Source of the DNA: an uncultured Rickettsiales bacterium
Lineage (GTDB): Bacteria; Pseudomonadota; Alphaproteobacteria; Rs-D84
NCBI GenBank assembly: GCA_900549365.1
Contig: UROD01000008.1
Location: 1 to 22,674 of the forward strand
DNA length: 22,674 nucleotides
Reading direction: 5' to 3'
Below are positions 6,625 through 14,463 of this stretch, piece after piece (position 1 is the first letter of the stretch; every line of letters starts with the position of its first letter). Position numbers and translations under genes: made by a program. The notes beneath the pieces are model-generated. The model made no database searches and was not told where the DNA came from. It saw only the letters and a list, made by a program, of their open reading frames with translations.

Positions 6625-8667
6625 TTATTCGTGATTACATTCACAGTTCTGATTTGCGACAACTTCTGCGTCGCATTTCGGACAGAATTCATGACGCCCC
6701 GGCAGATACCCGTGTTTCGGGCAAATCGAGAATGTCGGTGTCAATGTCATGTACGGAATCTTGTAGTTTTCAAAGATTGTACGTACGATTTTCTGGGCGG
6801 CTTCGCCACTGGATACAGGTTCGCCCATATACAGGTGCAACATTGTGCCACCGGTATATTTGCGCTGTAATTCTTCTTGGTGTTCCAATGCAACAAATGG
6901 GTCATCTGTAAAGTTCACCGGCAACTGTGTTGAATTGGTATAATATGGTGCGTCATGCGTGCCAGCAGTAATAATATCTGGGAAATGTTTCACATCGGTT
7001 TTTGCAAAGCGATATGAACAACCCTCTGCTGGGGTGGCCTCCAAATTATACAGGTTGCCTGTTTGTTCTTGGAAATTTGCCAGATTGTCGCGAATGAAAT
7101 CCATCACATCCAGAACCAATTTTTTACCCATTGGGGTTGCGATGTTTTCGCGGTCGCCTGTAAAGTTGCGAACCATTTCATTCGCACCATTTACGCCAAT
7201 GGTTGAAAAATGATGATTCCAGTCACCCAGATAACGGCGTGTGAACGGATACAGTCCACGTTCCATATTCTTGGTAATAATCTTGCGCTTGATTTCCAGC
7301 GAATCACGCCCCATGTCCAGTAAACGTTTCAGTTCACGGAACAGCCCGTCGCGGTCGCCACGATGTACATAACCCAAACGTGCTAAATTGATTGTGACAA
7401 CACCGATTGAACCGGTCTTTTCCGCCGACCCAAACAGTCCACCACCACGCTTTAACAATTCGCGCACGTCCAAACGCAGACGGCAGCACATAGAACGCAC
7501 GTCGGTCGGATTCAAATCAGAATTCAAAAAGTTCTGGAAATTTGGAATGCCGTATTTTGCCGCCAAATCAAACAACGGTTTGACATTTGGGTGTTCCCAT
7601 GGGAAATCATCGGTAATATTGTACGTTGGAATTGGGAATGTAAATGGACGACCCTGTGCATCACCTTCGGTCATAACCTCTAAAAATGCTCTGTTTATGA
7701 TGTCCATTTCGTGTTGCAGGTCGCCATATGTAAAGTCAACCTGTTTTTTGCCAATAAATGGGCGTTGATCACGCAAATCCTTTGGACATGTCCAATCGAA
7801 TGTAAAGTTAATAAATGGTGTTTGTGTACCCCAACGACATGGCACAGCACAGTTAAATATCAATGTCTGCATTGCGTTTTTAACATCGGCATATGACAGA
7901 TTGTCCACCCTGACATATGGTGCCAAATATGTGTCCACAGACGAGAATGCCTGTGCCCCTGCAAATTCATTCTGTAATGTGCCCAAGAAATTAACCATGT
8001 GCGAAATCGCGGTCGCCATATGTTTGGCCGGTTCGCATTGCAAATACCCTGGGACGCCATTGAACCCCTCGTACAGCAATTCACGCAACGACCAGCCCGC
8101 GCAATAACCCGTCAGCCAGCCCAAATCGTGAATATGAATAGATGCGTTTTTATGTGCCTCTGCAATTTCACGTGGATACAGATTCAGCCAGTATTCCGCT
8201 GTTACGCGTTCACTGGTACGCAAAATCAGTCCGCCAATAGAATAGCCGACATTTGCATTTTCCTTGATGCGCCAGTTAGAGCCACCAACATAGCCCTCAA
8301 TCACCTCTACGGCATCAACGTATGAATCGCGAATTTCGCTGCGTTTCTGGCGGTATATAATATATGATTCTGCGGTCTTGTACGCCTTGGCGTCCATCAG
8401 TGCCTGAATCACGGTTTCTTGGATTTGTTCCACCGATGGTACGCGGTCTGTGAATTTGGCGTCCAACGTGTTCAAAACATTTTGTGTAATCTTGGCCACG
8501 TCCACATCGGATATTTCGTTTGTAACTGCCACGGCCTTTCTAATGGCATCAAATATCTTCTTGGAATCAAACGGGACAGTTTCGCCACCGCGCTTCTGTA
8601 CCGCGACCAATTTGGTCGTCAGCGTTGGAATAACCTGAATCTCTGTTTTGTTTTCTGCATCAGACAT
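6625..8667 (-). CDS. nrdD: Anaerobic ribonucleoside-triphosphate reductase, main chain
   Basis: This is a class III ribonucleotide reductase that reduces ribonucleotides to deoxyribonucleotides without oxygen. The 680-residue chain begins with an ATP-cone allosteric domain (about 20-115, KRGGETVPFDSKKI). The barrel follows, with NCAVPCRWGTQTPFIN and the RSMCCRLRLDVREL motif, and GSIGVVTINLARLGY after it. The C-terminal zinc site is C649, H652, C662, C665, with C675 and C677 near the end. The chain stops there, and the usual glycyl-radical loop is missing and found in the next ORF. The adjacent Cys pair suggests the thioredoxin-type subgroup rather than the formate type; this is an inference. 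The start at 8667 is chosen for AGGGGA upstream; an in-frame ATG at 8697 would place the start inside an NrdR box. Confidence 0.95.
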   Translation of the reverse strand: MSDAENKTEIQVIPTLTTKLVAVQKRGGETVPFDSKKIFDAIRKAVAVTNEISDVDVAKITQNVLNTLDAKFTDRVPSVEQIQETVIQALMDAKAYKTAESYIIYRQKRSEIRDSYVDAVEVIEGYVGGSNWRIKENANVGYSIGGLILRTSERVTAEYWLNLYPREIAEAHKNASIHIHDLGWLTGYCAGWSLRELLYEGFNGVPGYLQCEPAKHMATAISHMVNFLGTLQNEFAGAQAFSSVDTYLAPYVRVDNLSYADVKNAMQTLIFNCAVPCRWGTQTPFINFTFDWTCPKDLRDQRPFIGKKQVDFTYGDLQHEMDIINRAFLEVMTEGDAQGRPFTFPIPTYNITDDFPWEHPNVKPLFDLAAKYGIPNFQNFLNSDLNPTDVRSMCCRLRLDVRELLKRGGGLFGSAEKTGSIGVVTINLARLGYVHRGDRDGLFRELKRLLDMGRDSLEIKRKIITKNMERGLYPFTRRYLGDWNHHFSTIGVNGANEMVRNFTGDRENIATPMGKKLVLDVMDFIRDNLANFQEQTGNLYNLEATPAEGCSYRFAKTDVKHFPDIITAGTHDAPYYTNSTQLPVNFTDDPFVALEHQEELQRKYTGGTMLHLYMGEPVSSGEAAQKIVRTIFENYKIPYMTLTPTFSICPKHGYLPGRHEFCPKCDAEVVANQNCECNHE

Positions 8668-8693
8668 CTTTCTGTCCCCTGTTTTTATTAAAA

Positions 8694-8709
8694 ACACAAT
8701 ATCTAGTGG
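8694..8709. promoter_or_regulatory. NrdR box 1
   Basis: ACACAATATCTAGTGG is close to the 16-bp NrdR consensus (ACAC-WATAT-WTWG-TGT type). It lies downstream of the predicted transcription start of nrdD. NrdR is the ATP/dATP-sensing repressor of ribonucleotide reductase genes. Confidence 0.8.
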
Positions 8710-8726
8710 TTATTTTGTTTGTTTGA

Positions 8727-8742
8727 TACCAATATATAGTTT
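8727..8742. promoter_or_regulatory. NrdR box 2
   Basis: TACCAATATATAGTTT shares the core CAATATMTAG with box 1 and lies 33 bases from it, about three helical turns, as is usual for paired NrdR boxes. It covers the -10 box of nrdD, so binding would block RNA polymerase. Confidence 0.75.
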
Positions 8743-8759
8743 TATAGGTTTTCTATCAA
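8731..8759 (-). promoter_or_regulatory. nrdD promoter
   Basis: On the minus strand TTGATA (8759-8754), a 17-base spacer and TATATT (8736-8731) form a good sigma-70 promoter. The start would be near 8724, giving a leader of about 57 bases. Confidence 0.7.
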
Positions 8760-8903
8760 CACGTAAAACGCAAATTTTTTTGCATTTTTTGCTTTACTTT
8801 TCAAAAGGTGGGTTTTCCGTACGTTTGCGCTGCACCCGAATCCCCGAATCGGAATACTAAATATGTTTTTGTGTCAATATTTTGCCTAAAATAATGCCAA
8901 AAA

Positions 8904-8987
8904 CGATTCGTAAAACGTAAAAAACACAAAATATAGGTGTGTTTTTGTGAAAGTATGTCTATATGTTGACGAATCGATGCTTTTTTT
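8904..8987 (+). repeat. Nested inverted repeat followed by T run
   Basis: The outer arms CGATTCGT (8904-8911) and ACGAATCG (8969-8976) are exact reverse complements. Inside them AAAAACACA (8920-8928) pairs with TGTGTTTTT (8938-8946). Seven T follow at 8981-8987. The structure could be the end of a small + strand RNA, or a regulatory site. Confidence 0.5.
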
Positions 8988-9014
8988 GTGCAAAATTTAC
9001 TGAAATATTAAAAT
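8986..9014 (+). promoter_or_regulatory. Promoter of acyl-CoA synthetase-like gene
   Basis: TTGTGC (8986-8991), a 17-base spacer and TAAAAT (9009-9014) give a moderate sigma-70 match. Transcription would start near 9021, leaving a leader of about 92 bases. Confidence 0.4.
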
Positions 9015-9055
9015 AGGTTGTGTTTCCCAGTTAAAAATGATTTAGTGTATGTGTG

Positions 9056-9081
9056 TCTGGGTAATGGTTATCCAGATTTTT
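9056..9081 (+). terminator. Terminator-like hairpin in the leader of the ligase gene
   Basis: TCTGGGTAA (9056-9064) pairs with TTATCCAGA (9068-9076), with one G-T pair and a 3-base loop, followed by TTTTT (9077-9081). It lies between the predicted promoter and the start codon at 9113. An upstream CCCAG (9026-9030) could pair with CTGGG (9057-9061) and so prevent the hairpin. This would allow attenuation, or the hairpin may end an upstream RNA. Confidence 0.5.
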
Positions 9082-9112
9082 ACTTAAAAACTAACAAAAG
9101 AGCATAGTCATT

Positions 9113-10696
9113 ATGATGAAAAATGTATATGAAATGCTGCGAGATGTTTGTTCCCAGAATAAAGATCGTATTTTCTTTGTCAGACAGAATGAAACATATG
9201 CAGACCTGTTAAAGAAAGTAAAGCAACGTGCAGTGGTACTGGCGCAACGTTTTGGTATTAAAAAGGGCGACACGGTTGCGATTCTGTCGGGCAATACCCC
9301 AGAATTTATCAAATCGTATTTTGCCATTTTATCCCAAGGGGCGCATGCATTGATGCTGGATACAGGGCTGTCGCAGGCCGAGCACCTGAACATGATGGCG
9401 CGCACAAATTGCAAATTGGCATTGGCGCAAAAATCGCACTTTGTGGACGGTGGACCAACAATGTTTGATATTGAAACCATCGATGATACCGACGAAAACG
9501 ATTTTGTTGCGGCGGACGTTGACAGAAATGATATCGCAATGATGTCTTTTACATCGGGGTCAACCGGCAATCCAAAGGTTGTTGGTCTGACACACGATAA
9601 TCTGTTGTCGTTGGCACAGGGCGCATTGTTTTATGAATCGGTAATCCTCCCGGGGTACACATTCTATGGGTTTTTGCCGCTGTATCATATATATGGTGTT
9701 GTCATCAATATTATTTGCCCAATTATTTTGCGTGGTCAATTATTGTTGCAACCTGTGTTGAATCCGCGCGAATTTTTGAAAGATTTCAAAGAATATAGAC
9801 CAGAGGTTATACCCGCCGTCCCACGTATATGGGAAGGGTTCTATAAAAAGATTGTGGACAGTGCGCGTGAAAAACACATGTACACAATTATGCGTATTGT
9901 AATATCATCGCGTCACGTATTGCGCGCAATCGGATTAGGTTTCATCGTGGACAAGGTTACAAAACCTATTCATGAAATATTTGGTGGCAACACCAAGGTT
10001 CTGGTATCTGCGGGCGCAACACTGAAACCATCAATTCGTAAATTCTTCGAGAGTTTAGATTTTGTGGTTGGCGATTGCTATGGCCTGACTGAAACAACAG
10101 GGCCAGCAAACTTTAACTTTGCATTTCGTCGTCCCGATGGGTCTATGTATTATGCGGGCCCATTGCCAGGAAATGAAATCCAAATTCACAATCCTGACAA
10201 AGATGGCGTTGGTGAAATCTGGATGCGTGGTAATATGGTTATGCCAGGGTATCTGGACAATGACGACGCAAACGCCGCCGCATTCGAAGATGGCTGGTTC
10301 AAAACAGGTGATTTGGGCAAACTGGATAAGTACGGTCGCCTGATTGTCAAAGGTCGCAAAAAACAGGTTATCGTTTTGGACAGTGGTAAAAACGTTTACC
10401 CAGACGAATTGGAAGATTTGTATCTGCAAAACGACGAAATTTTGGCAGCGGCAGTATTTGAATATGTCATTGCTGGCAAAGTTGTTCCTTTTGCAGTGTT
10501 CCAAGTTAAACCTGGGGTAACAGTTACCCGCGTAGCAATGTTGTTAAAGGCATCTAATTTGAAGATTGCGCCATACAAATGGGTTAAACATTTTGCAATC
10601 ACCGAAGAAGAGTTGCCACAAACATCGGCCAAGAAAATCAAACATTTCGCAGTCAAAGAAATGTTGGATAATGGCGCGTTTACGCGTGCTGAATAA
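9113..10696 (+). CDS. AMP-forming acyl-CoA synthetase (long-chain type)
   Basis: This 527-residue member of the adenylate-forming (ANL) family activates a carboxylic acid, most likely a fatty acid, to an acyl-adenylate and then a thioester. It shows the phosphate-binding loop FTSGSTGNPK (146-155), YGLTETTGP (323-331), GWFKTGD (394-400), and the hinge and C-terminal part KGRKKQVIVLDSGKNVYPDELE, ending with LPQTSAKKIK (501-510), where the catalytic Lys is expected. The usual Gly before that Lys is replaced by Lys. The fatty-acid preference is inferred from resemblance to long-chain acyl-CoA ligases; acyl-ACP ligase is an alternative. There is a second possible start at 9116. The gene is monocistronic, with a structured leader and a strong terminator. 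Confidence 0.88.
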   Translation: MMKNVYEMLRDVCSQNKDRIFFVRQNETYADLLKKVKQRAVVLAQRFGIKKGDTVAILSGNTPEFIKSYFAILSQGAHALMLDTGLSQAEHLNMMARTNCKLALAQKSHFVDGGPTMFDIETIDDTDENDFVAADVDRNDIAMMSFTSGSTGNPKVVGLTHDNLLSLAQGALFYESVILPGYTFYGFLPLYHIYGVVINIICPIILRGQLLLQPVLNPREFLKDFKEYRPEVIPAVPRIWEGFYKKIVDSAREKHMYTIMRIVISSRHVLRAIGLGFIVDKVTKPIHEIFGGNTKVLVSAGATLKPSIRKFFESLDFVVGDCYGLTETTGPANFNFAFRRPDGSMYYAGPLPGNEIQIHNPDKDGVGEIWMRGNMVMPGYLDNDDANAAAFEDGWFKTGDLGKLDKYGRLIVKGRKKQVIVLDSGKNVYPDELEDLYLQNDEILAAAVFEYVIAGKVVPFAVFQVKPGVTVTRVAMLLKASNLKIAPYKWVKHFAITEEELPQTSAKKIKHFAVKEMLDNGAFTRAE

Positions 10697-10710
10697 AATA
10701 CGCAAAAAAC

Positions 10711-10745
10711 AGAACGCCCGTGATATCGTGGGCGTTCTTATTTTT
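10711..10745 (+). terminator. Intrinsic terminator after acyl-CoA synthetase
   Basis: AGAACGCCC (10711-10719) pairs with GGGCGTTCT (10730-10738) and is followed by TATTTTT. Confidence 0.88.
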
Positions 10746-10757
10746 GATTATAATGTA

Positions 10758-10785
10758 TTGACAAAATGACGTTTTGGGTTATATT
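10758..10785 (+). promoter_or_regulatory. Strong promoter of the 269-residue unknown protein gene
   Basis: A perfect -35 TTGACA (10758-10763) has TATATT (10780-10785) after a 16-base spacer. Transcription would start near 10793, with a leader of about 24 bases that contains AAAGGGG. Confidence 0.7.
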
Positions 10786-10816
10786 AAATAGTGTGAGGAA
10801 ACAAAAGGGGTTATAT

Positions 10817-11626
10817 ATGGCAACACTGAGCAATGAACAGGTGCGGGGTATCATCAGTTACAGCACCAGTATTCCATATTTTGATAAAATGACGCCGGCG
10901 GCGTTGCATGATGCTTATGGCCAAATTAAAACTTCCAGTTCATGGGATAAACCAAAACATTCGGTCACCATTCGTATTGGCGTGATTGATGGCGACGTTA
11001 TTTGTAATGCCTTGTGGAAAGAAATGTCGTTAAACCCTGTGCGTTTTGGTATGGTTTCCCCATTTGTATTTAATGGCAAGAATGATATATATCGTTTCTG
11101 TAAAACAAATATCGCGGACACATCAACCCCACAAGGGAAACTGTTGGGCAAAATCCGCCATAATCTGATTGCGTATATGACATTGAACAAGACGGCTAAT
11201 AATTCGTGGCGCGATCATATGTTGACTATGTCTGGTGGCACGATAAATATTTTCTTGGGCGCAGATGGCAGTCCAAACAAACAATACAAAATGTTGGCCA
11301 AATTAAATGCCAGCGTTCATGCCATTGCGTCGCAAAATTTAAAGGACTTTCGTTTGAAACGTTTCCGCCAAGGTATTGTTGCCGCGGTATCGGCGCGTTA
11401 TCCAAACGGCACGCGCAAGGGTATGGCTGCACAAATCGCACCAATGTCGGTTGCGCCCCAGCCGGTCAGTGCACCTGTTATTGATGAAGAATGTCGACTG
11501 GATGAAATGGCAGAAAGTGCACAAATCACACTGGACAACGCACAATACGTCAGTGGCGCACAATTTGAACAGGCCCAGCAGGATTTAGACCTGGTTAAAT
11601 CATTGCGTGATGCACGCACGTACTAA
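10817..11626 (+). CDS. Unrecognised protein, 269 residues
   Basis: I do not recognise this protein. The start at 10817 is chosen because AAAGGGG ends 6 bases before it; an upstream in-frame ATG would overlap the promoter. No signal peptide or membrane segment is seen. Residues 1-200 look globular, with mixed hydrophobic and charged segments and many Lys and Arg in the second half (for example KDFRLKRFRQG). The last 70 residues are Pro, Ala and Gln-rich and probably flexible up to a short acidic helix with EFEQAQQDLDLVKSLRD-like character. It has one of the best promoters in the window and its own terminator, so it is likely a well-expressed cytoplasmic protein. Nucleic-acid binding is possible from the basic patches but unproven. 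Confidence 0.75.
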   Translation: MATLSNEQVRGIISYSTSIPYFDKMTPAALHDAYGQIKTSSSWDKPKHSVTIRIGVIDGDVICNALWKEMSLNPVRFGMVSPFVFNGKNDIYRFCKTNIADTSTPQGKLLGKIRHNLIAYMTLNKTANNSWRDHMLTMSGGTINIFLGADGSPNKQYKMLAKLNASVHAIASQNLKDFRLKRFRQGIVAAVSARYPNGTRKGMAAQIAPMSVAPQPVSAPVIDEECRLDEMAESAQITLDNAQYVSGAQFEQAQQDLDLVKSLRDARTY

Positions 11627-11634
11627 ATAAATAA

Positions 11635-11659
11635 AAACGCCCGTTTGGGCGTTTCTTTA
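11635..11659. terminator. Shared terminator between convergent genes
   Basis: AAACGCCC (11635-11642) pairs with GGGCGTTT (11647-11654) across a 4-base loop. CTTTATTT follows on the + strand, and on the other side A runs give T on the minus strand. It can serve both the + gene ending at 11626 and the minus gene ending at 11657. Confidence 0.88.
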
Positions 11660-12895
11660 TTTGCAAACCGCTGTATATGGCGCAAACGATTTTTCGGTAT
11701 CTATTTCACCATCGCCACAGTCCAGACAATTAAATCGTCTGTTCTGGTTGTGTGTGCGGTCAATTGGGACATTCTTGCCAGACATTTCTGGAATATTGCC
11801 GGCATAATTTTTGTTTGGAAAACCAAAATAAAATGCACGACTGCGTCCACTGCATTGACGGGTATCGGCATAACATTCTGGTGTCCCCAGTTTAGATTTG
11901 TCGGGTATGCAATATGATGTGCATGTGTCGGTGTCCAGTATCATTTTCTCGCACGGGGTGCACGATGTCTGGGACGCACGCAATGTTGCACCAACCGAAC
12001 CATATATCGCGCCACTGGTAAAACGGCTGCATTTCGTGATATTCTTACCCTTGGTTGCGTCCGCTATGCATTCCCATTCCAGCGTGTCGTAATTCAAACG
12101 CGCGACCATATCATCAGGACATGATTTTGTTGGGAACGGGTTTATGCATTCCCACACATCATCAACAATAACTGCGGTCTGTTGCGATGCGCATAACGGT
12201 TTTCTGGATTCGTCTGCCACGCATTCCAACAAAGCAGAATCCCAAATCATATCGCCGCCGCAATCGGTTTTTGTATTTATGCCAATGCACTGCCAGCGTC
12301 CAAATCGATATGTTTTAATTGTCCCCGTTGGGCATTTGATATCTGTGGTGGTGTTTGTGTTGCTGGTACTGGTGATGTTCGTAATATCATATTGTGTCAT
12401 ATACACCAGTTGCCCATTACCCAGTTCCATTGTTTTCATGACGTTTTTTGGCACGGTGTATTTTGAACCAATCGCGCCTGATACAATTTTACCGTCCATT
12501 AAAATTCCGAATGTGCCGGCATCAGCATAATATTGTTCCAGTATTTCAAACATACTGTTGTATTCGTCTGGGTTCAGCGCGCCAGTTGCTGTGATGATAT
12601 AACTGTACGTGGGCTTTTTATTCTTGACGATTTTGCATTCGATTTCTTTCATGCTGGCATTCATACAGAACAATCGGCTGACAATCTGGTTCTGGGCGAC
12701 GCAAACATCATCAAATGTTGTCCCCTTTATCTGGGCATTATGAACCGCCGCCGCGCATTGGGCAATCGCGTGCAAATCGGCGCGTCGTGCGGCATATTCT
12801 GTTTCAATTTCTGGAACGCGCAGGCTGGGGCTGTCGATGATATAGTATCCCAACATGAATATAGCCACCAATACCATCAGAAAAATATTCATCAT
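11657..12895 (-). CDS. Membrane-anchored Cys-repeat surface protein, pilin-like N-terminus
   Basis: The 412-residue protein has one hydrophobic segment at the extreme N-terminus (about 3-20) and then a long exported part rich in Cys, Asn and Thr. The first 140 residues resemble minor-pilin or PilV-type proteins in layout (short anchor, helical stretch, small globular domain). After a Thr/Ser/Asn-rich linker come four units of about 25-35 residues, each with one Cys near the start and a W/E-x-C pair near the end (for example FGRWQC, SALLEC, DDVWEC and TLEWEC). A further Cys-rich tail ends CLDCGDGEIDTE. Disulfide-linked repeats outside the membrane are likely. A start 3 bases later (12892) is equally possible; GAGGGA precedes both. 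The role may be adhesion or pilus-related, but this is inference. Confidence 0.75.
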   Translation of the reverse strand: MMNIFLMVLVAIFMLGYYIIDSPSLRVPEIETEYAARRADLHAIAQCAAAVHNAQIKGTTFDDVCVAQNQIVSRLFCMNASMKEIECKIVKNKKPTYSYIITATGALNPDEYNSMFEILEQYYADAGTFGILMDGKIVSGAIGSKYTVPKNVMKTMELGNGQLVYMTQYDITNITSTSNTNTTTDIKCPTGTIKTYRFGRWQCIGINTKTDCGGDMIWDSALLECVADESRKPLCASQQTAVIVDDVWECINPFPTKSCPDDMVARLNYDTLEWECIADATKGKNITKCSRFTSGAIYGSVGATLRASQTSCTPCEKMILDTDTCTSYCIPDKSKLGTPECYADTRQCSGRSRAFYFGFPNKNYAGNIPEMSGKNVPIDRTHNQNRRFNCLDCGDGEIDTEKSFAPYTAVCK

Positions 12896-12927
12896 TCCCT
12901 CTTGCGATTTATTAAAACTCTAAGTAA

Positions 12928-12933
12928 TATAAT
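12928..12933 (+). promoter_or_regulatory. -10 box upstream of lptE
   Basis: A perfect TATAAT lies 51 bases before lptE in the divergent gap. TTGCGA at 12902-12907 is a possible -35, but the 20-base spacer is too long for confidence. Confidence 0.4.
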
Positions 12934-12984
12934 AAAAAAAAGCAACAGGAAAACGCACATAAACATAACAAGGGTGCCAGCGTG

Positions 12985-13467
12985 ATGAAAAAAATTCTGA
13001 TGATTTTATGTATTTTTGCTTTGGGTGCATGTGGTTTTCGTCCTATGTTTTCTGGGGACGATACAGACATCTATGTTGCGCCAATCCGTGGCATCAATGG
13101 TATTGAATTGCGTAACGCATTGAACGCAAAATTTGGTGGTGCACGCACGTCTGATGCCGAATATACTTTGACCATTGATTTGGCCGAACCGTATACCCAG
13201 TACAAGGCACTGGAATCAACCGGCGACGCCACATGGCAAGAGGTTGGCTTGCGCGCAAATTATACATTACGTCGTGGCGACACAGAAATCGCCCATGGGG
13301 TCGAGCAGGCGTCTGAATCATACACATTTGTGCGGTATTTGGTTGCGGCAAACGCGTCATATAATAATGCCGTCAGAAATGCTATTATGGTATTGGCCGA
13401 TAAAATCAGCACACGTACAATTGCCGAAACATCACGCGCACAATCACAATCCAGTGGTCAAAAATAA
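12985..13467 (+). CDS. lptE: LPS-assembly lipoprotein LptE
   Basis: LptE is an outer-membrane lipoprotein that plugs and supports LptD in placing lipopolysaccharide on the cell surface. The 160-residue protein has a lipoprotein signal peptide with lipobox LGAC, the Cys being residue 16, followed at once by GFRPM, a frequent start of mature LptE. The rest fits the small alpha/beta domain of the family. An in-frame GTG one codon upstream (12982) is an alternative start; AGGG lies just before. Its stop overlaps the holA start by one base, and lptE-holA adjacency is a common proteobacterial arrangement, which supports both calls. Confidence 0.88.
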   Translation: MKKILMILCIFALGACGFRPMFSGDDTDIYVAPIRGINGIELRNALNAKFGGARTSDAEYTLTIDLAEPYTQYKALESTGDATWQEVGLRANYTLRRGDTEIAHGVEQASESYTFVRYLVAANASYNNAVRNAIMVLADKISTRTIAETSRAQSQSSGQK

Positions 13468-14459
13468 TGAAATGGAAAGAAACAGATTTTAACGCAGGTA
13501 TTGAAAAAATTACGGCGGTTTTGCTGTATGGACCAGACGCCGGCCGTGTTGATGAATACTGTGATACGGCAATCAAAAAATTGGAAATTGACAAGGATAA
13601 CTTGTTTGCGCTGGACGCCGATGATTTTCGGGACAAGCAAGATGCACTGTTTGCAGAAAGTTGCACCCCATCAATGTTTGGTGGACGCAAAATGGTTATT
13701 ATATCTGGCGCGGGCGATGCAATGACATCGCGCATTGCCGAACTGATTGAACACAGTGGCCTGTGTGCAACGGTTTTGGTGTGTGCCGGTGATTTGCGTA
13801 CGGGGTCACTGCGCACATATTTCGAAGATGATAAAAAAACAAATGTTGCCGCGTTGCCATGTTATACCGACGATGCGCGCGCATTGGCAGCATTGATACG
13901 CAGTGAACTGTCTGCGGCGGCGGGCATAAAGCAAATTACACCTGACGCGATGGCATATATGACGGCGCACTTGGGTGGTGACCGTGCAATTACGCGCGGG
14001 TTTTTGACTAAAATTGCATTGTATGTTGATGATAAAAAGACCGTTGAATTAGACGATGTGGAAAAATGTCTGCCGGATACGGGCGCGGTTGTCGCGGACG
14101 ATTTCTTTTATTCGCTGACGGCGGGATATATTGCCCAAACGATGCAGGCACTGGACAGATTACTGTACACGGGCGTTGATTCAAATAAACTGTTGCGCCA
14201 ACTGCAAATGCATTTCAAAAAATTACAGGTTGCGGTGGTTGATGGTCAATTACCAAACCTGTTTTGGAAAGTCCGCGATAAATTCAACATGGCAATGAAA
14301 ATTTGGCCCGCATCTGAAATTGATGGGGTGTTGGTGCGCCTGTCTGAATTAGAACGGCAAATTCGTACAACCGGTATGCCGGTCGAGGTTTTATTTCGTG
14401 ATTTCGCACTGAAATTGGCCCTGCGGGCAAACCGTTTGTCTATCAAGAGAAGGAACTAA
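13467..14459 (+). CDS. holA: DNA polymerase III subunit delta
   Basis: HolA is the clamp-loader subunit that opens the sliding clamp during loading onto DNA. The 330-residue length is usual. The N-terminal region has the family pattern LLYGPDAGRVDEYCD (about 19-33), the AAA-like middle has MFGGRKMVIISG, and the C-terminal third has the delta helical collar (KLLRQLQMHFKKLQ). The start codon overlaps the lptE stop in TAATG. The next gene, map, begins after 4 bases. Confidence 0.92.
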   Translation: MKWKETDFNAGIEKITAVLLYGPDAGRVDEYCDTAIKKLEIDKDNLFALDADDFRDKQDALFAESCTPSMFGGRKMVIISGAGDAMTSRIAELIEHSGLCATVLVCAGDLRTGSLRTYFEDDKKTNVAALPCYTDDARALAALIRSELSAAAGIKQITPDAMAYMTAHLGGDRAITRGFLTKIALYVDDKKTVELDDVEKCLPDTGAVVADDFFYSLTAGYIAQTMQALDRLLYTGVDSNKLLRQLQMHFKKLQVAVVDGQLPNLFWKVRDKFNMAMKIWPASEIDGVLVRLSELERQIRTTGMPVEVLFRDFALKLALRANRLSIKRRN

Positions 14460-14463
14460 GAAA

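Larger units (their letters stand above)
8743..9112. other. AT-rich intergenic region between nrdD and the acyl-CoA synthetase gene
   Basis: No coding ORF is supported. The region holds the upstream part of the nrdD promoter, a nested inverted repeat ending in a T run, a + strand promoter, and a terminator-like hairpin before the ligase gene. A non-coding RNA cannot be excluded, but no known RNA family is recognised. Confidence 0.6.

Noticed and set aside
8668..8697. Earlier nrdD start giving 10 more residues
   Set aside because: The earlier ATG lies inside NrdR box 1, whereas the start at 8667 has AGGGGA at the right distance.
8924..8940. Third NrdR-like site (ACAC...TATAG-GTGT)
   Set aside because: It has 17 bases, not 16, lacks the CAATAT core, and is better explained as part of the inner arm of the nested inverted repeat.
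9068..9076. DnaA-box-like TTATCCAGA, hinting at a replication origin
   Set aside because: One mismatch to TTATCCACA, a single copy, no cluster of boxes and no dnaA nearby; it is the right arm of the leader hairpin.
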